Shown here in pieces: positions 10,705 through 22,679 of a stretch of 64,000 nucleotides of DNA. Under the pieces are notes generated by a model. The model did no database searches. It was not told the origin of the DNA and saw nothing but the letters and a program-made list of their open reading frames with translations. A program made the translations under genes and the position numbers. The stretch lies in NCBI RefSeq assembly GCF_010389155.1, contig NC_057762.1:35338055-35402054 (forward strand), read 5' to 3'. Source of the stretch: Erigeron canadensis. Lineage: Eukaryota; Streptophyta; Magnoliopsida; Asterales; Asteraceae. Position 1 is the first letter of the stretch. Each line of letters opens with the position of its first letter.

Positions 10705-10965
10705 TATACTGTCCTAAAAACATCAAAACTTTATCCGGACGATATCAATTCCAATTCAGGTATCATTCAGGGTCCAAATCCAAAACCATGATATTATGAT
10801 ATGATATTATGACTTACAAAAAAAAACATGTACATGGGTATACTGTCCTAAAAACCATCAAAACTTGCTACGGGGACTGAGACCATATAATCAGTATTGA
10901 TACAGGATCCGGACGATATCAATTTCAATTCAAGTATCATTCAGGGTCCAAATCCAAAGCCAACA
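10705..10965. repeat. Local direct duplication upstream of RH16
   Basis: atgggtatactgtcctaaaa and gatatcaattccaattcagg...tcattcagggtccaaatcca occur at about 10708-10800 and again at 10835-10965 with a few substitutions and an indel. The sequence resembles part of a dispersed repeat. Confidence 0.55.
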
Positions 10966-11307
10966 AAAGTGGATACCTGTCCCGCTCTTATTTGAGATTC
11001 GGTACTAGAATCGATATAGGATCGGGCGAGATCGGAATTTTATCTTTTTTGCACATCCCTAGTATAATTTATAAAGGACCCAGTTTGGAAAGTAAAAATA
11101 ATACAAGGGCTGAAGTTGGAAGAAAACACATCATGGAAAATAACAATCCTTGAAAATAATAGGTCGAAGGGGAGGGGAAGCTTTACCTCCTTGGTTTCAT
11201 ATTCACTTAAACATCAAACCACCGCCGTTACTCTGCCGCCCTTCCTCCTCCGTCACCGCCACCATCTTCTCCCAAAACTTCCACCTTTAGAGAAGACAAT
11301 AAAGAAT
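10966..11307 (+). promoter_or_regulatory. RH16 promoter-proximal and 5' UTR region
   Basis: Non-coding approach to RH16. From about 11190 it becomes C-rich (ctctgccgcccttcctcctc), as in many plant 5' UTRs. The RH16 reading frame stays open upstream to 11116 but has no ATG before 11308. Confidence 0.4.
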
Positions 11308-14300
11308 ATGTCAAATTCAGATGAAAATATCCAAAAAGAAGACACCCAAGAACAACAAGAACTTACCTTTGAAGAACTCGGTTTAGACCCACGTTTAATC
11401 CGTGCCTTAACCAAGAAAAACATCCAAAAACCCACTCCAATTCAACAAACTGGAATCCCATTTATTCTTGTAAGTTTTCTCTTTTTTCATTATTTACATT
11501 TAGGGTTTAAGGCCTTAAATGTCAACAAATTTGTTGGTTTATAGACCATTGCAACTTCCAAATTTGAAAGTTTAATCCTTTATATGTATGTCAGTAAAAA
11601 GGTTGTTGCTTTTTACTACTTAAACCCTTATTTTTATAGCTTTAACTTTCATTTTTTTAATTTCAAATTTGGTCACTAATATGTATATATTTGCATTTGT
11701 AATATCTCAGGAGGGTAAAGATGTAGTTGCTAGAGCGAAAACCGGTTCTGGTAAAACATTTGCTTACTTACTTCCATTGCTTCAAAAGCTGTTGTCTGAT
11801 AGTAATCTTGCTTCATCAAAAGCCTTAGCTCCTACTGCTATGATTCTTGTACCTTCAAGAGAACTTTGCCAACAAGTATATAAATCTTGACCCATTTATA
11901 AAGTTTTGATTTTTATTGGATTTGTGATATCAGTTACTTATAGTTTCTGTTGTGATAGGTTTATTCAGAGGTTTTGTCATTGATTGAGTTGTGTAGAGTG
12001 CAGTTGAAAGTTGTTCAGCTGACTGGTGAACCTAGTTTTTCTGAAATGGTTGGTTGGTCGTTTTTTTTTCTTTCTATATTGTAATGTAAAGATTTATGTC
12101 TTTGATTGTGTTGTTTGATAAGTTGAATAATGATGTGAGGTTGTGTTTTTGGGTTGGTATATAGGCGACCGCGTTGTCAGGGCCTCCACATATACTGGTT
12201 TCTACACCAGCTTGTGTCCAAAGGTGCTTGTCATCAGGGGTTCTTCAGGCGAAATCTGTTCAAGATTCACTTTCGATTCTTATTCTTGATGAGGTATGAA
12301 TATATGCTTTTGTGAAATTTAGTGGCTTAGTTTCAATGTATGGTTTTTTTAGTGTGGTCCAACATTGTTTGCGAAACACTCAATTGGTTAGTTCCTGCTG
12401 AGGGTTAGTTTAGCTGAAAATAGTTGGAAACCACTCAATTGTTTAGCTGTTGTTAGTGTCTTTGTTAATACATCAGCTTGTGTCCAAAGGTGTTTATCAT
12501 TAGGTGTACTTCAATTAAATCTCTTTAGGATCTGCTCCCGATTGTTATTTTGATGAGGTGCGATATCAGTTTCTCTGAAATGTAGTTGTTTATTTTTTAA
12601 TTTGGTTTCTATAGTGTCGAACTGTCGATTAATCTTCACAAACCAGTTTAAGCATCTAGCTCCTGCTCAATGTATTTCTGTAACATGCTAGGGCGCCAGG
12701 CTTTGATAAATTTATATTGAGCATGTAAACATTGAGGTATTCTATTAAGAAAAAAAGGTCCAAATCTTGTGGAAGATTAAGTTAATATAGTATATGGTAT
12801 TCAGCTTGGATAATATGGTTTTTATTTGTTGAATCTTGATCAGGCAGATCTTCTTTTCACTTACGGATACGAGAAGAATCTTAAAGATCTTAAGGCTCAC
12901 ATTCCTAAAAAATGTCAGTGTCTTCTTATGTCTGCCACCTCAAGGTAGCTATACAGCTTTACTCACTTTCGTGATGTGCTTTCTTTGGTCAATAATCGAA
13001 ACAAATCTATGTGTCACCTTTTTAGTTAGAATATTGCTTTGTCATTTAGATATATCTAATAAAATGTGATGGAATTCTTGTAGTGATGATGTTGAAAGTT
13101 TGAAGAAACTTTATTTACACAATCCCTATATTCTAACTTTACCAGAAGTTGGTGATGGAAAAGATGAGATTGTGCCCAAAAATGTTCAGCAATACTGGGT
13201 AAGTCACCAAGTCCTATAACTTGATCTACTTATTTGTTCAACTCAAATGGAGCTTTTCGTTGGAAGACTGAAAATCTCTTATGCCATAATTTGTACTCAC
13301 TTTTCAAATGTTCTTCATATATGTTCTTGTATAGTATAGTTGTGTCATTCCACTTCTTATAGGAATTGGTTCAGAATTTCATAAGTTTTTCATTTCCATC
13401 TGCTAGATGATAAGCTAAGCTCTTCTCTACTCTTTAGATACAATGCGGTGATCGAGATAAGCTTCTTCACATCCTTGCACTTTTGAAGTTGGATCTTGTG
13501 CAAAAGAAAGTCTTGATATTTACAAACACGATTGACACTAGTTTTAGGCTGAAACTTTTTTTAGAGCAGGTATCCTACTCATGTTGCTTGCATAATAGAA
13601 CTTGGCCTCTATCTTACTTGTTTACTAACACTACAGCATATATATATATATATATATATATTTTTTTGACAGTTTGGTATTAAATCTGCTGTGTTAAATG
13701 CTGAATTGCCCATAAACTCAAGGCTACATATTCTTGAGGTATCCTCTTCGACTTACTTGCCAGTGTCTAAAACCAAATTGTTTTTGCAAATCTCATATAA
13801 GTATATAACTCATATTATTTATCCTTAACAGGGGTTCAACGCCGGGCTCTTTGATTATTTGATCGCCACGGATGATAGTGACTCGAAAGATAAGGAACAA
13901 GCTGATGGAGAGAACCAGGCTGAGAGGAAAAAGTCCAAGAAACATAAGAAGCGAAAGGTGGACTCTGAGTTTGGTGTCGTTAGAGGCATAGACTTCAAAA
14001 ATGTTTACACGGTAAAGACTGTTCGCGTTATATGTTTTCTGTATATTAAAATTTTTTTGCTTTACCTTGCAATTGTCATAGTTGGACAAGTTTCTGACTC
14101 ATCAGCTATGTAATAGGTCATAAATTTTGATATGCCTGCAACTGCTGCGGGATACGTACATCGAATCGGGCGAACCGGAAGAGCATATAATACAGGACAA
14201 TCTGTTTCGATTGTAAGTTTGAAGACCTTTTCTCAGAAGTTTTGTTCCTGGAGACTTAGCACTTGTTGATATCTTTAATTGATAATTATTAAGCACCAAC

Positions 14301-15515
14301 TATTTCACATAACATGATGGCCTTACATGATGGGAAGCTTTGTATTGGGGTTTTGTGTAGACTCTAATGGCTGTCTCTGAAACAGGTTTCGCCTGATGAA
14401 ATGGAGATATTTGATGAAATTAAGTTGTTTTTGGGAGAGGATGAAGAGAAGAACTTGACATATATTGCTCCATTTCCACTTCTGGAAAAGAATGCAGTGG
14501 AGTTCTTACGATACAGGGCTGAGGTAATTGTTGAATTTCTATCTGATATAACCTTGTTATAATTAAATTAAGCTGTTTATAATACGGATTTATCTTTACA
14601 GGATGTTGCAAGGAGTGTGACAAAAATTGCTGTTAAAGAAGCACGAGCTCAGGATCTACGCAGAGAAATTCTCAATTCTGAGAAGTTAGTATTTTTATTT
14701 TATCTTTTGACCAAATATGTTCTTTGTCTATAAATGCCTGTTTGATACATAGCTATGACTAAAACGTCTCACAAGGCCACTTGAATACCCTTGATAAAAC
14801 ACAATCTAGATGACCCAAAAGAGGTCATTAATTTGGAATTGACCAATCTAAATAATACATGTTGCAACTTTTATGGAGTGATGGATCTAATGGTTGATTG
14901 ATTTGACCAGAATTCATTTAACATGTAGTACTTGTTTTTAAACTTTATTAATGCATGAGCTTTATGTGATGCCAAATGGGGCTCTATTTTTTTTTCCCTC
15001 AGGTTGAAAGCTCATTTTGAGGAAAATCCCCGCGACTTAGGTAAGGGATACAAGGTCACTTTATTCATGCATTTTATGAAACTAGAGAACATTGATTAAT
15101 TGTATCAAGTAATAACTGACAAACAAACCATATATACTTGACAGATCTTTTGAAGCATGACAAACTTTTAAGCAAGAAAGCTCCTGCACCTCATCTACGG
15201 GATGTGCCAGAGTATTTACTAGATTCCACAACTCAACAAGCAAGCAAGTTTGTCAAACTCACGAGAGCCGCTATGGGAAGAACTAATAACAATAACCCCA
15301 GAGGAAACAAGGGCAGATCCAAGAAAGCCGGAGATCCGCTCAAGACCTTCTCTGCACAAGTATGCCTTTTGTAAACTTCATTCATCATATCTTCATATCT
15401 GCTTAACTATATGCTTATAAATATGCGGTTTTGATATGATCAGGCTAAAGGAATGAAGAGGACGTCCAAAGACAAGGGGTTTGGGCCAAAACAGAAAAAG
15501 AAGCAAGCTGTATGA
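11308..15515 (+). CDS. RH16: DEAD-box ATP-dependent RNA helicase, RH16 / DDX56 / Dbp9 type
   Basis: Fifteen exons: 11308-11469, 11711-11875, 11959-12048, 12165-12293, 12844-12944, 13084-13198, 13438-13569, 13673-13738, 13832-14011, 14117-14212, 14386-14523, 14602-14684, 15003-15040, 15145-15359, 15444-15515. All have GT-AG junctions, phases agree, and they give 593 residues. Visible helicase motifs: Q motif (PTPIQ, about 44-48), motif I AKTGSGKT (63-70), DEAD (181-184), SAT (212-214), and HRIGRTGRA (395-403). A lysine-rich insertion ([10 protein letters not shown]) before VVRGIDF, and a lysine-rich C-terminus, are typical of the Dbp9/DDX56 branch. Those helicases act in nucleolar 60S ribosome assembly. 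The start is the first ATG of the frame and is followed by an acidic leader. Intron 4 holds a decayed copy of exon 4. Confidence 0.9.
12472..12557 (+). repeat. Decayed copy of RH16 exon 4 inside intron 4
   Basis: cagcttgtgtccaaaggtg at 12474 repeats the exon-4 sequence around 12209. The following caggggttcttcaggcgaaa is mirrored as taggtgtacttcaattaaat, and the copy ends in a matching ttttgatgaggtgcg against the real donor cttgatgaggtatg. Substitutions and an indel break the frame. The similarity seems to continue into the flanking intron (12299-12380 and 12558-12630), so it is a tandem duplication of about 260 bp. Confidence 0.75.
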
Positions 15516-15887
15516 TTTGTTTTTACTGCTTTATAGCAACTGTAAAGCCTCGGGGTTTTAGTTCACCACAATTTTGTAGCATTATTGACATCTGAAACCA
15601 TATATATGTGGATCATTAAGGTTTGCTTTTCTAGATTTTTACATCTTATTGACTTACCATATGATAATATTAATGCCACCATAATCACTTGTGTTAATTC
15701 TGTTTTGGATGGCATAAATTATCAAAATACAAGTTTAAACAGTTTAATGATTCATCTACATATACAGGCTAGTATTTACTCATCAACAACAATCTCTTCC
15801 CTTTTTTCAGGGCACACTTTTGGTTGGACTATCTCTAACCAAGACGTTATTTAATGCACATTTACTTTTTATTTTATTTTTATAGAA
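15516..15887. other. RH16 3' flank
   Basis: Probably 3' UTR (about 15516-15700) followed by AT-rich DNA. No other feature seen. Confidence 0.35.
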
Positions 15888-16055
15888 AATGATTAATCCT
15901 CTTAAAGATGCTCTTAAAAATCCTCCTAAAATCAGGAAGGCGCGACATGTGAATTTCGCTTAACTCTTTTTCCTAATTTCTATCTTTTGATTTTGTCATT
16001 TGTCATGATTTGTAACTAGGAGGATTTTAGGTTGATTAGTTAGATAAATATATTA
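15888..16055. mobile_element. MITE, family M1 copy 4
   Basis: Begins aatgattaatcctcttaaag and ends ggattttaggttgattagtt, with core cgacatgtgaatttcgctta and tcttttgattttgtcatttg. The right end is approximate. Confidence 0.55.
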
Positions 16056-16141
16056 TTTTCCTTATTTCATATCTTCATCATATTTTGATTGATTCAATTA
16101 GGTTTTTACATGCTCAATAAGGTCAAAAAGTTGTGCACAAT

Positions 16142-16178
<37 letters not shown>

Positions 16179-16679
16179 GAGAATCAAGAGAGTAAAATAA
16201 GTGGATTTTCTATCTAGTTTTGACTGTCTTAGTGTCTATGTTCCAAAATGAGAATGTAGTTTTAACATAACTTAAAACTTTTAGCATCCAAGTAGATAGT
16301 TACAATCGGTTTTCAAAGAGGTCTCTGATGTTGAAGTGTAGAGATTCATGCATCTAAAATTCTTTTTCTGGAAGGTAAACAGAACTCCTCTACCAGATTA
16401 CAGCTATAAGAACAATCAACTTTCTGTGATACTGCTTAATCTAGTATTCAGTGAAGGGCTTGGGGATTGAGTGGAACAAATAATAGTGTCTGAATGCCGT
16501 TCCACTCTAAAAATAGTGTATAAGCAGGCAAACCATGCAAAACGAACTAGAGGACGCATGGTCGGTCAAGGCAAAGACACCGACCCGCTTTGACCTATTA
16601 CCAAATCTAACAAAATTAAAAGTCTAAGCAATCTGACCTTTTCAGACAATTTGTCATCCGTCACAAAGCTAGTATGGTT
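16056..16679. other. Intergenic DNA between convergent RH16 and PPR genes
   Basis: Includes the ATT microsatellite at 16143-16177. The section from 16400 on is likely to hold the 3' UTR of the minus-strand PPR gene. Confidence 0.35.
16143..16177. repeat. (ATT)n microsatellite
   Basis: About twelve uninterrupted ATT units. Confidence 0.9.
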
Positions 16680-18839
16680 CTATGATCTGATCAAGCTATA
16701 TCCAGGTTGCTTCACAACTCCACAATTCCTCATCATCTTCCTCACATTCTCAGCCTCTTCCCAATGTCCACCATTTGCAAGAATATTTGCCAAAACGACA
16801 TAAACTCCTGACTTATCTTCTTCTGTCTTCAGAAGAAACCCAGCGACAATTTTCCCCAATCTTAAATCACCATGAGTAGCACATGAGCTAAGCAACGTCC
16901 ACCAGACACTACTATGCACTTTAAAACCATCACTCTTTATCAAATTTTCAGCTGCATCAAGATACCCTGCCCGCCCCACAAGGTCAACAACACAAGAAAA
17001 ATGGTCAATCCCCGGTTCTAAACCATACTTGTTGACCATTGAGTTAAATATTTCAACTCCAGCATCAACAAGCCCAGCATGACTGCAAGCTGTGAGAGCT
17101 GCCGTGAATGTTGTGTGATCTGGTTCTACTTTCACCCTTGACTTTTGCATTGACTCGAAACACCAAAGTGCCTCCTCCCCTCTTCCATGCTGCCCTAAAG
17201 CAGAAATAATTGAATTCCAAGAAACTACATCTTTGTACATCATCATCTCAAAAACCTTTTGTGACCAATCTATAACCCCACATTTTGCATACAATGCAAT
17301 AAGTGCATTTCCTAATAACGTCTCGTGGAAATGAGGACACTTGAGTATGTACCCGTGAATCTCTTTCCCATTTTTGAAGTTGGAAACGCCAGCACATATA
17401 TTCAAAGCAATGCTTAACGTACAAACATCTGGAGTTACAGACGACACAAGCATCTCAGAAAATAGATCCAACCCGTGTAGTAAATACCCATTTAAATGAA
17501 ATCCGGAAATCATTGAATTCCATGATATCAAATTCTTCAATTCTGATTCACTAAATATTCTATATGCATCTTCTATAGCATTATACTTAGAAAATGCCGA
17601 TATCAAGGCGTTGGACACTTCAGTTTTTGATTTAATACCATTTTTAATCACAATGGCAAGAATCATTTTAATACTTACCACTGAATCCACAGTTGCTAGA
17701 AGGCTTCCAATGGTAAACTCATCTGGTTCAATACCTTGACGCTGCATCTGCAAATAGGCCAAATTTGCATCTGTAAACAAACTTTCTTGAGCATAGCTCG
17801 TTATCATAGTATTCCACGAGACACGATCCTTTTCCTCTAATCCCTTAAAAATCAATTGCGCAGCCTGCAAGTCCTTACAACTTGAATACATAGTAATTGC
17901 CGCATTACTTACAGAACTAAATTCTTCAAAACCTGTCTTGATGGCATGGGCATGCACTTGAATAGCAGTTATTCCAAAAACACACGAACTCATAACGCTC
18001 ACAAAAGTCCTTTCAGTTGGTCCAAGACCAACCTCCTGCATCTTTTTAAACATCACAAAACCATCTTCATATCGGCCCAAACTCACCAAACCAGCTATCA
18101 TTGAATTATAAGTAATCTCGTCATGCACCATATCCCCACTCTCTTCAAACACTTTAAACGCCCGAACATCATCTCCAACGTTAAAATACATACTAATCAA
18201 CGCATTCAAAACTGACGCTTTAACCAAAACCCCCGTCTTAACAACCAACGGATGCACTTGCTTCCCAAAATCCACCAACTCCTCCAAACAACACAAACTC
18301 AACACACTAGCAAAACTATAGTTATCATGCTTAATACCCACCATATGCATTCTTTTAAACACATTCAAACCAACAAAAGCATACCCATTATCCACACACC
18401 CCGTGATCACTGCATTCCAGGCCGCTTCATTTCTTTCGGGTATTTCATCAAGCAATTGGCATGCATAATCTACGTCCCCAAGGTTTGTGCATGCAGATAA
18501 TAATGTTGTCCAAGAATACACATCAGGTTTATTTATTTCATTGAATACTTTTTTAACTGAAGTTAAATCTTGTGTTTTTGAATACATAAATAGTAATGTG
18601 TTTGATACATGTGGGAATTTTTTATAGCCTGTCCGGATAACGTACGAATGGAGCTGGTAGCCGGTAGCTGGAACGCGGAGATGGGCGATAGCGGTGAGGG
18701 TGGTGGAGAGGGTGTATTGATCAGGTTTAAGATGTTGGGATGATTGGATTTTTTGGAATAATTTTAGGGTTTTTGTGTATTGTTGTGATTTTGTGAGGTT
18801 AGTAAGTAAGCAGTTAAACTTAATGAGTTCGCTGGTCAT
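16680..18839 (-). CDS. Pentatricopeptide repeat protein, PLS class, At3g49740-like
   Basis: Intronless 719-codon gene, as is usual for plant PPR genes. Repeated motifs of 31-36 residues run through most of the protein: P-type and S/L variants such as DVYSWTTLLSACTNLGDVDY, AAWNAVITGCVDNGYAFVGL, VSWNTMITSYAQESLFTDAN and VSWNSIISALGQHGRGEEAL. The C-terminus (WWTLLSSCATHGDLRLGK ... YVVLANILANGGHWEEAENV ... GYSLIRS) is an E-type extension. No DYW deaminase domain follows. Family knowledge: PLS/E proteins bind organellar RNA in a sequence-specific way and usually act in C-to-U editing with a separate DYW partner. No confident targeting peptide is visible. Orthology to At3g49740 rests on the N-terminal region (RPDQYS-like, then VSNTLL, then DVYSWTTLLSA) and on conserved neighbours. 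Confidence 0.85.
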   Translation of the reverse strand: MTSELIKFNCLLTNLTKSQQYTKTLKLFQKIQSSQHLKPDQYTLSTTLTAIAHLRVPATGYQLHSYVIRTGYKKFPHVSNTLLFMYSKTQDLTSVKKVFNEINKPDVYSWTTLLSACTNLGDVDYACQLLDEIPERNEAAWNAVITGCVDNGYAFVGLNVFKRMHMVGIKHDNYSFASVLSLCCLEELVDFGKQVHPLVVKTGVLVKASVLNALISMYFNVGDDVRAFKVFEESGDMVHDEITYNSMIAGLVSLGRYEDGFVMFKKMQEVGLGPTERTFVSVMSSCVFGITAIQVHAHAIKTGFEEFSSVSNAAITMYSSCKDLQAAQLIFKGLEEKDRVSWNTMITSYAQESLFTDANLAYLQMQRQGIEPDEFTIGSLLATVDSVVSIKMILAIVIKNGIKSKTEVSNALISAFSKYNAIEDAYRIFSESELKNLISWNSMISGFHLNGYLLHGLDLFSEMLVSSVTPDVCTLSIALNICAGVSNFKNGKEIHGYILKCPHFHETLLGNALIALYAKCGVIDWSQKVFEMMMYKDVVSWNSIISALGQHGRGEEALWCFESMQKSRVKVEPDHTTFTAALTACSHAGLVDAGVEIFNSMVNKYGLEPGIDHFSCVVDLVGRAGYLDAAENLIKSDGFKVHSSVWWTLLSSCATHGDLRLGKIVAGFLLKTEEDKSGVYVVLANILANGGHWEEAENVRKMMRNCGVVKQPGYSLIRS

Positions 18840-19280
18840 TTAATTAGAGTTAAGTACGTAATCACTTCATATGTAAAGTTCATATATATATATCACTCAA
18901 TAATTTAGCTCTAAAATTTAAGAGGTTTTAAAGGGTTGGAGGGAAAAGTAAAGACACCTATGAGTTATGACCCACTTAAAAGAAAACTCTGATAATTAAA
19001 TCTCAAAATTAGATTTTTTTTTCCCCCGACTTTATAAAATACTGGCAGAACTCGGACGATGACGGTTTATGTATGTGACTTTTGGCTGAAAAAAGTTCAA
19101 TACGCTTTCATTGAATATTTATATGCATATAATATAGATTTGCAAGATTACCAAGTTTCATGTATGTCGACATGTCGTTAGTGTAGGATAGACAGTTGGA
19201 CATAATCACTTACAGATAGTTGTTAACAATGAACAACCTTGAGATGAAGAATACACTAAATAAATATCCTAAACAAAGGT
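18840..19280. other. Upstream region of the PPR gene and non-coding DNA
   Basis: A TATA-like catatatatatatcactc stretch (near 18878-18896) lies 40-60 bases upstream of the PPR start on its strand. Beyond that, no gene is seen. Confidence 0.35.
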
Positions 19281-19424
19281 ATTGATTATTCCTCTAAATA
19301 AATATCCTAAACAACCTCCTAATCATGATAGGACAAAATTAAGAAAGAGAATTAGTGTATATCACGTGTCTTCTTATAGTTTTAGAAGGATTTTAAGGTT
19401 ATTTTTTAAGAATATTTATCATTT
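19281..19424. mobile_element. MITE, family M1 copy 5
   Basis: Core aattaagaaagagaattagt and gtatatcacgtgtcttctta match the family. The ends are degraded. Confidence 0.45.
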
Positions 19425-20194
19425 ATCTAAAATAATCACGGGAATTAAACGTTGCAGATCTAGACATCAGATGCTAAAAAAATAAATTTAAAACGAACTA
19501 CGAATAAAGTTAACCAATTGAAAAAAAACACCTAAGGGGTCTCGCTCCTTTACCCCTTGAAAGCTTGGTCGCTGGTTGTAATACTTCTAGTTCTCGATCG
19601 GCACATGGGCGGTACCGAAAATTGGACTCTTAAATTTAAAAATTTACGCGGAATAGTTAGATTTTGTTTATGGTTTTTTAGATTTTGTCCTTTTTTAACT
19701 AAAAAATATATGATTTTTTAAATTTTGTTCTTTTCAGATTTATGTATGCTACCGACTTTGGATCATGCACATATTCATACAGGCTAAAACTAGTGGTTTT
19801 CTATCTGTTTATTCATTATGATAATTCGCATTCATCAAAAATCACATCCTAATTCCTACATTGTACATAATACCAAGCTAGGAACAAAATTCGTAAAAAT
19901 AAGAAAAGACTTCTACATATGACTGAAATTCTGAAAACGAGCATGACACATGTATATATACTTCTATGAGAAAGTGTATATGTGAGTATTGATTGAGTGT
20001 TATTATTATTATTACTGAAAAGCGTTTCAAGTACCATAAAGTTTTGGGTCAGAACTTGAAAAAGGAAAATGACACCCTGGAGTCAGGATATTTTAGAAAC
20101 AGAGAGTGTTTTAAGTTTTTTATTTTAAAGTACGGATCAAACATCTCAACGGTAAGTCTAGACTATATTATCTTAATAGAAGTAATACCTTTTA
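19425..20194. other. Non-coding DNA
   Basis: No gene recognised. Open frames here are short and lack known domains. Confidence 0.3.
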
Positions 20195-20325
20195 TTAATC
20201 TGTCCGAAGGCACGATAATTAATAAAAGTAAAACCCTACATCTCCAATTTCAAACCTAGATCTCTCGAGAACAAGACTTTATTGAAGGGCTTCCTGTGCC
20301 ATTGAACTATTAACCAACTTTTACT
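20195..20325 (-). mobile_element. tRNA-derived SINE relic
   Basis: On the minus strand it starts with an A-box-like tagttcaatggcacagg and a B-box-like ggtttgaaatt. The tail shares gaaggcacga and attaataaaagtaaaac with the better-preserved copy at 37385-37665. Confidence 0.4.
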
Positions 20326-20514
20326 TGGTTGTAAAATTTAAAGATAATAATGATATATACATTGCTGTACATCATGTATTTTTACATCTTTTTCATCATA
20401 AATCTATGCGGGGACCAAAAAGTTAACTTGTACACATTTATTTCATAACAGAATATAGTTATGATTTTAGTTCCAACTAAATTTTTGGTCTCGGTTGAAC
20501 TTTATTATTTAATA
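20326..20514. other. AT-rich spacer
   Basis: Nothing recognised. Confidence 0.3.
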
Positions 20515-20885
20515 CGAGAGAAAGTACTCGCACATTGTGATGGTAAGATGGTGGGGTGATAGGTCATATATTGTGATAGGTAATAGGAGATGATAAGTTA
20601 TAGAGCGTGATAGCCAAATTCTTTAGCTGTACGGGCTTTGCCCGGATTTAAAATTCATCAAAAGTATATCGAATGACATCTCTAATGAAAGAACATGAAA
20701 TTTTTAAAATACACATAATTTTTACTATAATTTATCGATGTACGGTTTTTGAGATAAAAGATTTTGAATGAATTAGAAGAATAAAATAATTTATGGATTA
20801 GAGAAAAAAAATAAGTGGTTGAAATTTGAGGAGGGAGAAAAAAATGAGTTGTTGAGATTTTTTCTAATGGTATTATGAATAAGTG
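20515..20885 (-). mobile_element. Helitron-like repeat, minus-strand copy
   Basis: The reverse complement shares ctcaaaaaccgtacatcgat, ttcatgttctttcattagag and the end gtactttctctcg with 2845-3218 and 3285-3627. The right boundary is approximate. Confidence 0.5.
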
Positions 20886-22018
20886 ACATGGGTATTTTCA
20901 ATGTTTTAAATACCGGAATATACTAGCCGGTATTACCGGTATAGGAGGGTACTCCGGTATTTTAAGCCCAGTATTTTTTTGGTATTTTCACTATTGTATA
21001 CCGGCATTTTCACTATTTTTGGTATTTTCCGGTATTTTTAATGTTTTATAATGTACTACAGATAAAGATAGAGATAAAGATGAAGATTTAATATTAGAAA
21101 TAGTGGATGTTAGATATATATACACAACAGGAAAGTAACAAGTTCAAAATGTTTTATCATATAAGGAAACCGCCGATCAAGTGTTTGAGGTTACAATCTT
21201 CGTATGTCCCAATTGTTAAAGAGTTGCCTTGAAAAAAAAAAAAAAAAAAGTTACGAGAGTTTTTTAGAGATCTATCTTCCCATTCCCTAAAAGACGCTTG
21301 TAATACTTTCATAGGCAACACAAACTTCTTTGTTTTTTTTTTTTTCTTTTTTGTCATCAACACATCGACACTTTTAAATTAAGACATCAAATAGCAATAT
21401 AGCATACCTTTGTCAACAATGTCATTTCACCTAATTTCATTTCACTAGGTAAAGTGATATTCGTACCACTAACTTTGATTAATGTATCACAATGTATATA
21501 TTGTATAGTTAACGGTATAAGCTGATAATATTTATTTATTTAATTTTGTACCTTTTACAATCAATTATATATACAATAATTAAAAAAAAAATCACATTCG
21601 CAAAACAAAATATTATATCAACAAAATAAATAAACATTTATAAATAAAGATACACATTATAAATACGAGCATAATACTCGTATGTTGTGGCGAAATTTTG
21701 TTTCAGGAGTGACAATTTGTTATAAGGATAAATATGGTAATTTAGTTTTGTAGTGTTTAGAGAGACATTTTAGGAACCATAAATATGCTGAAAGAGGTTT
21801 TTTAGAAAAAAAAATGCTTAATCTCTTAAGACATACCATAAATAAAAATTCAAAATATTTTATAATATAGTAAAAAAAGATAAAGATAAAGATAAAAAAA
21901 GAAAAGAAAAATTACATTAATAAAAAAGTACTTCATTAAAACAAAAGTTACTTAACGGGTACAACAAAATACATTTTTCCAAATTCACATATTAGGTGAC
22001 CATTCTTTTTAATGAATA
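20886..22018. other. Non-coding DNA with an accggtatt-rich patch
   Basis: Between 20905 and 21045 the words accggtatt, ccggtatttt and ggtattttcactattt recur in both orientations, suggesting a degraded transposon end. Homopurine or homopyrimidine runs are at 21231-21249 and 21330-21355. No gene seen. Confidence 0.35.
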
Positions 22019-22341
22019 TTAGCATGGTGCCTGCATGATGCGGCGGTAACGACGACAATGCAGTGATCACGGATGGTGGCGACGAATGGTGGTGGTGACG
22101 ACTAATAATGTAAGTTATTGATGTAAATCTAATTGATTATAATGAGTGTATATGCGTTAAGGTACGTGTATTTATTTCATTAAAAGTATTTTTAGTATAT
22201 TAGTAGAGGTAATTAAATTAGTAACTAAAAAATGAAGTGATTTAGAAAATAAGAAAGGAGTATTTCTGTCATATCGCATAAAGTAACTTTCAACATTTCC
22301 AAAAATAGAAATGGCTATTTTTTATAATATAATAATATAGA
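22019..22341 (-). mobile_element. Non-autonomous Helitron (323 bp)
   Basis: On the minus strand it starts TCTATATTATTATATTATAA after an A and ends GCAGGCACCATGCTAA before a T, the classic 5' TC / 3' CTRR ends of a Helitron inserted between A and T. A short GC-rich stem (ccgccgcatcatgcaggc) precedes the end. The interior has CACCACCACC and GCCGCC tracts typical of this family. Confidence 0.75.
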
Positions 22342-22679
22342 TGTTACAATTTGCATATTTTATTGACGCAATATGGCCTTGTCAATAATATCGAATTATC
22401 GATAATAAATTTATGGGGTTTGCTAAATACAGTCTTTAGGGCTGTGTTTAAAGTGCATAAATTATTTGTACATTTACCATAAAAATTAAGAGACGGACTT
22501 TTAATATGAAATGTGAAAGTATTTACCATTTTCCCTTTTATCTTTCTATCACATTTGATATTTTATGTCAACATAAAAAAGGAAAGAACAAAGAAGAAAA
22601 AGTTTTTAACAGCTAAAAACGAATAGTACACCGACAAGGGAAATCAAGATCCAAATCATTTTAAAGATGGCCCACGAAC
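22342..22679. other. Non-coding DNA upstream of the CGR gene
   Basis: AT-rich; nothing recognised apart from possible distal promoter. Confidence 0.3.
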
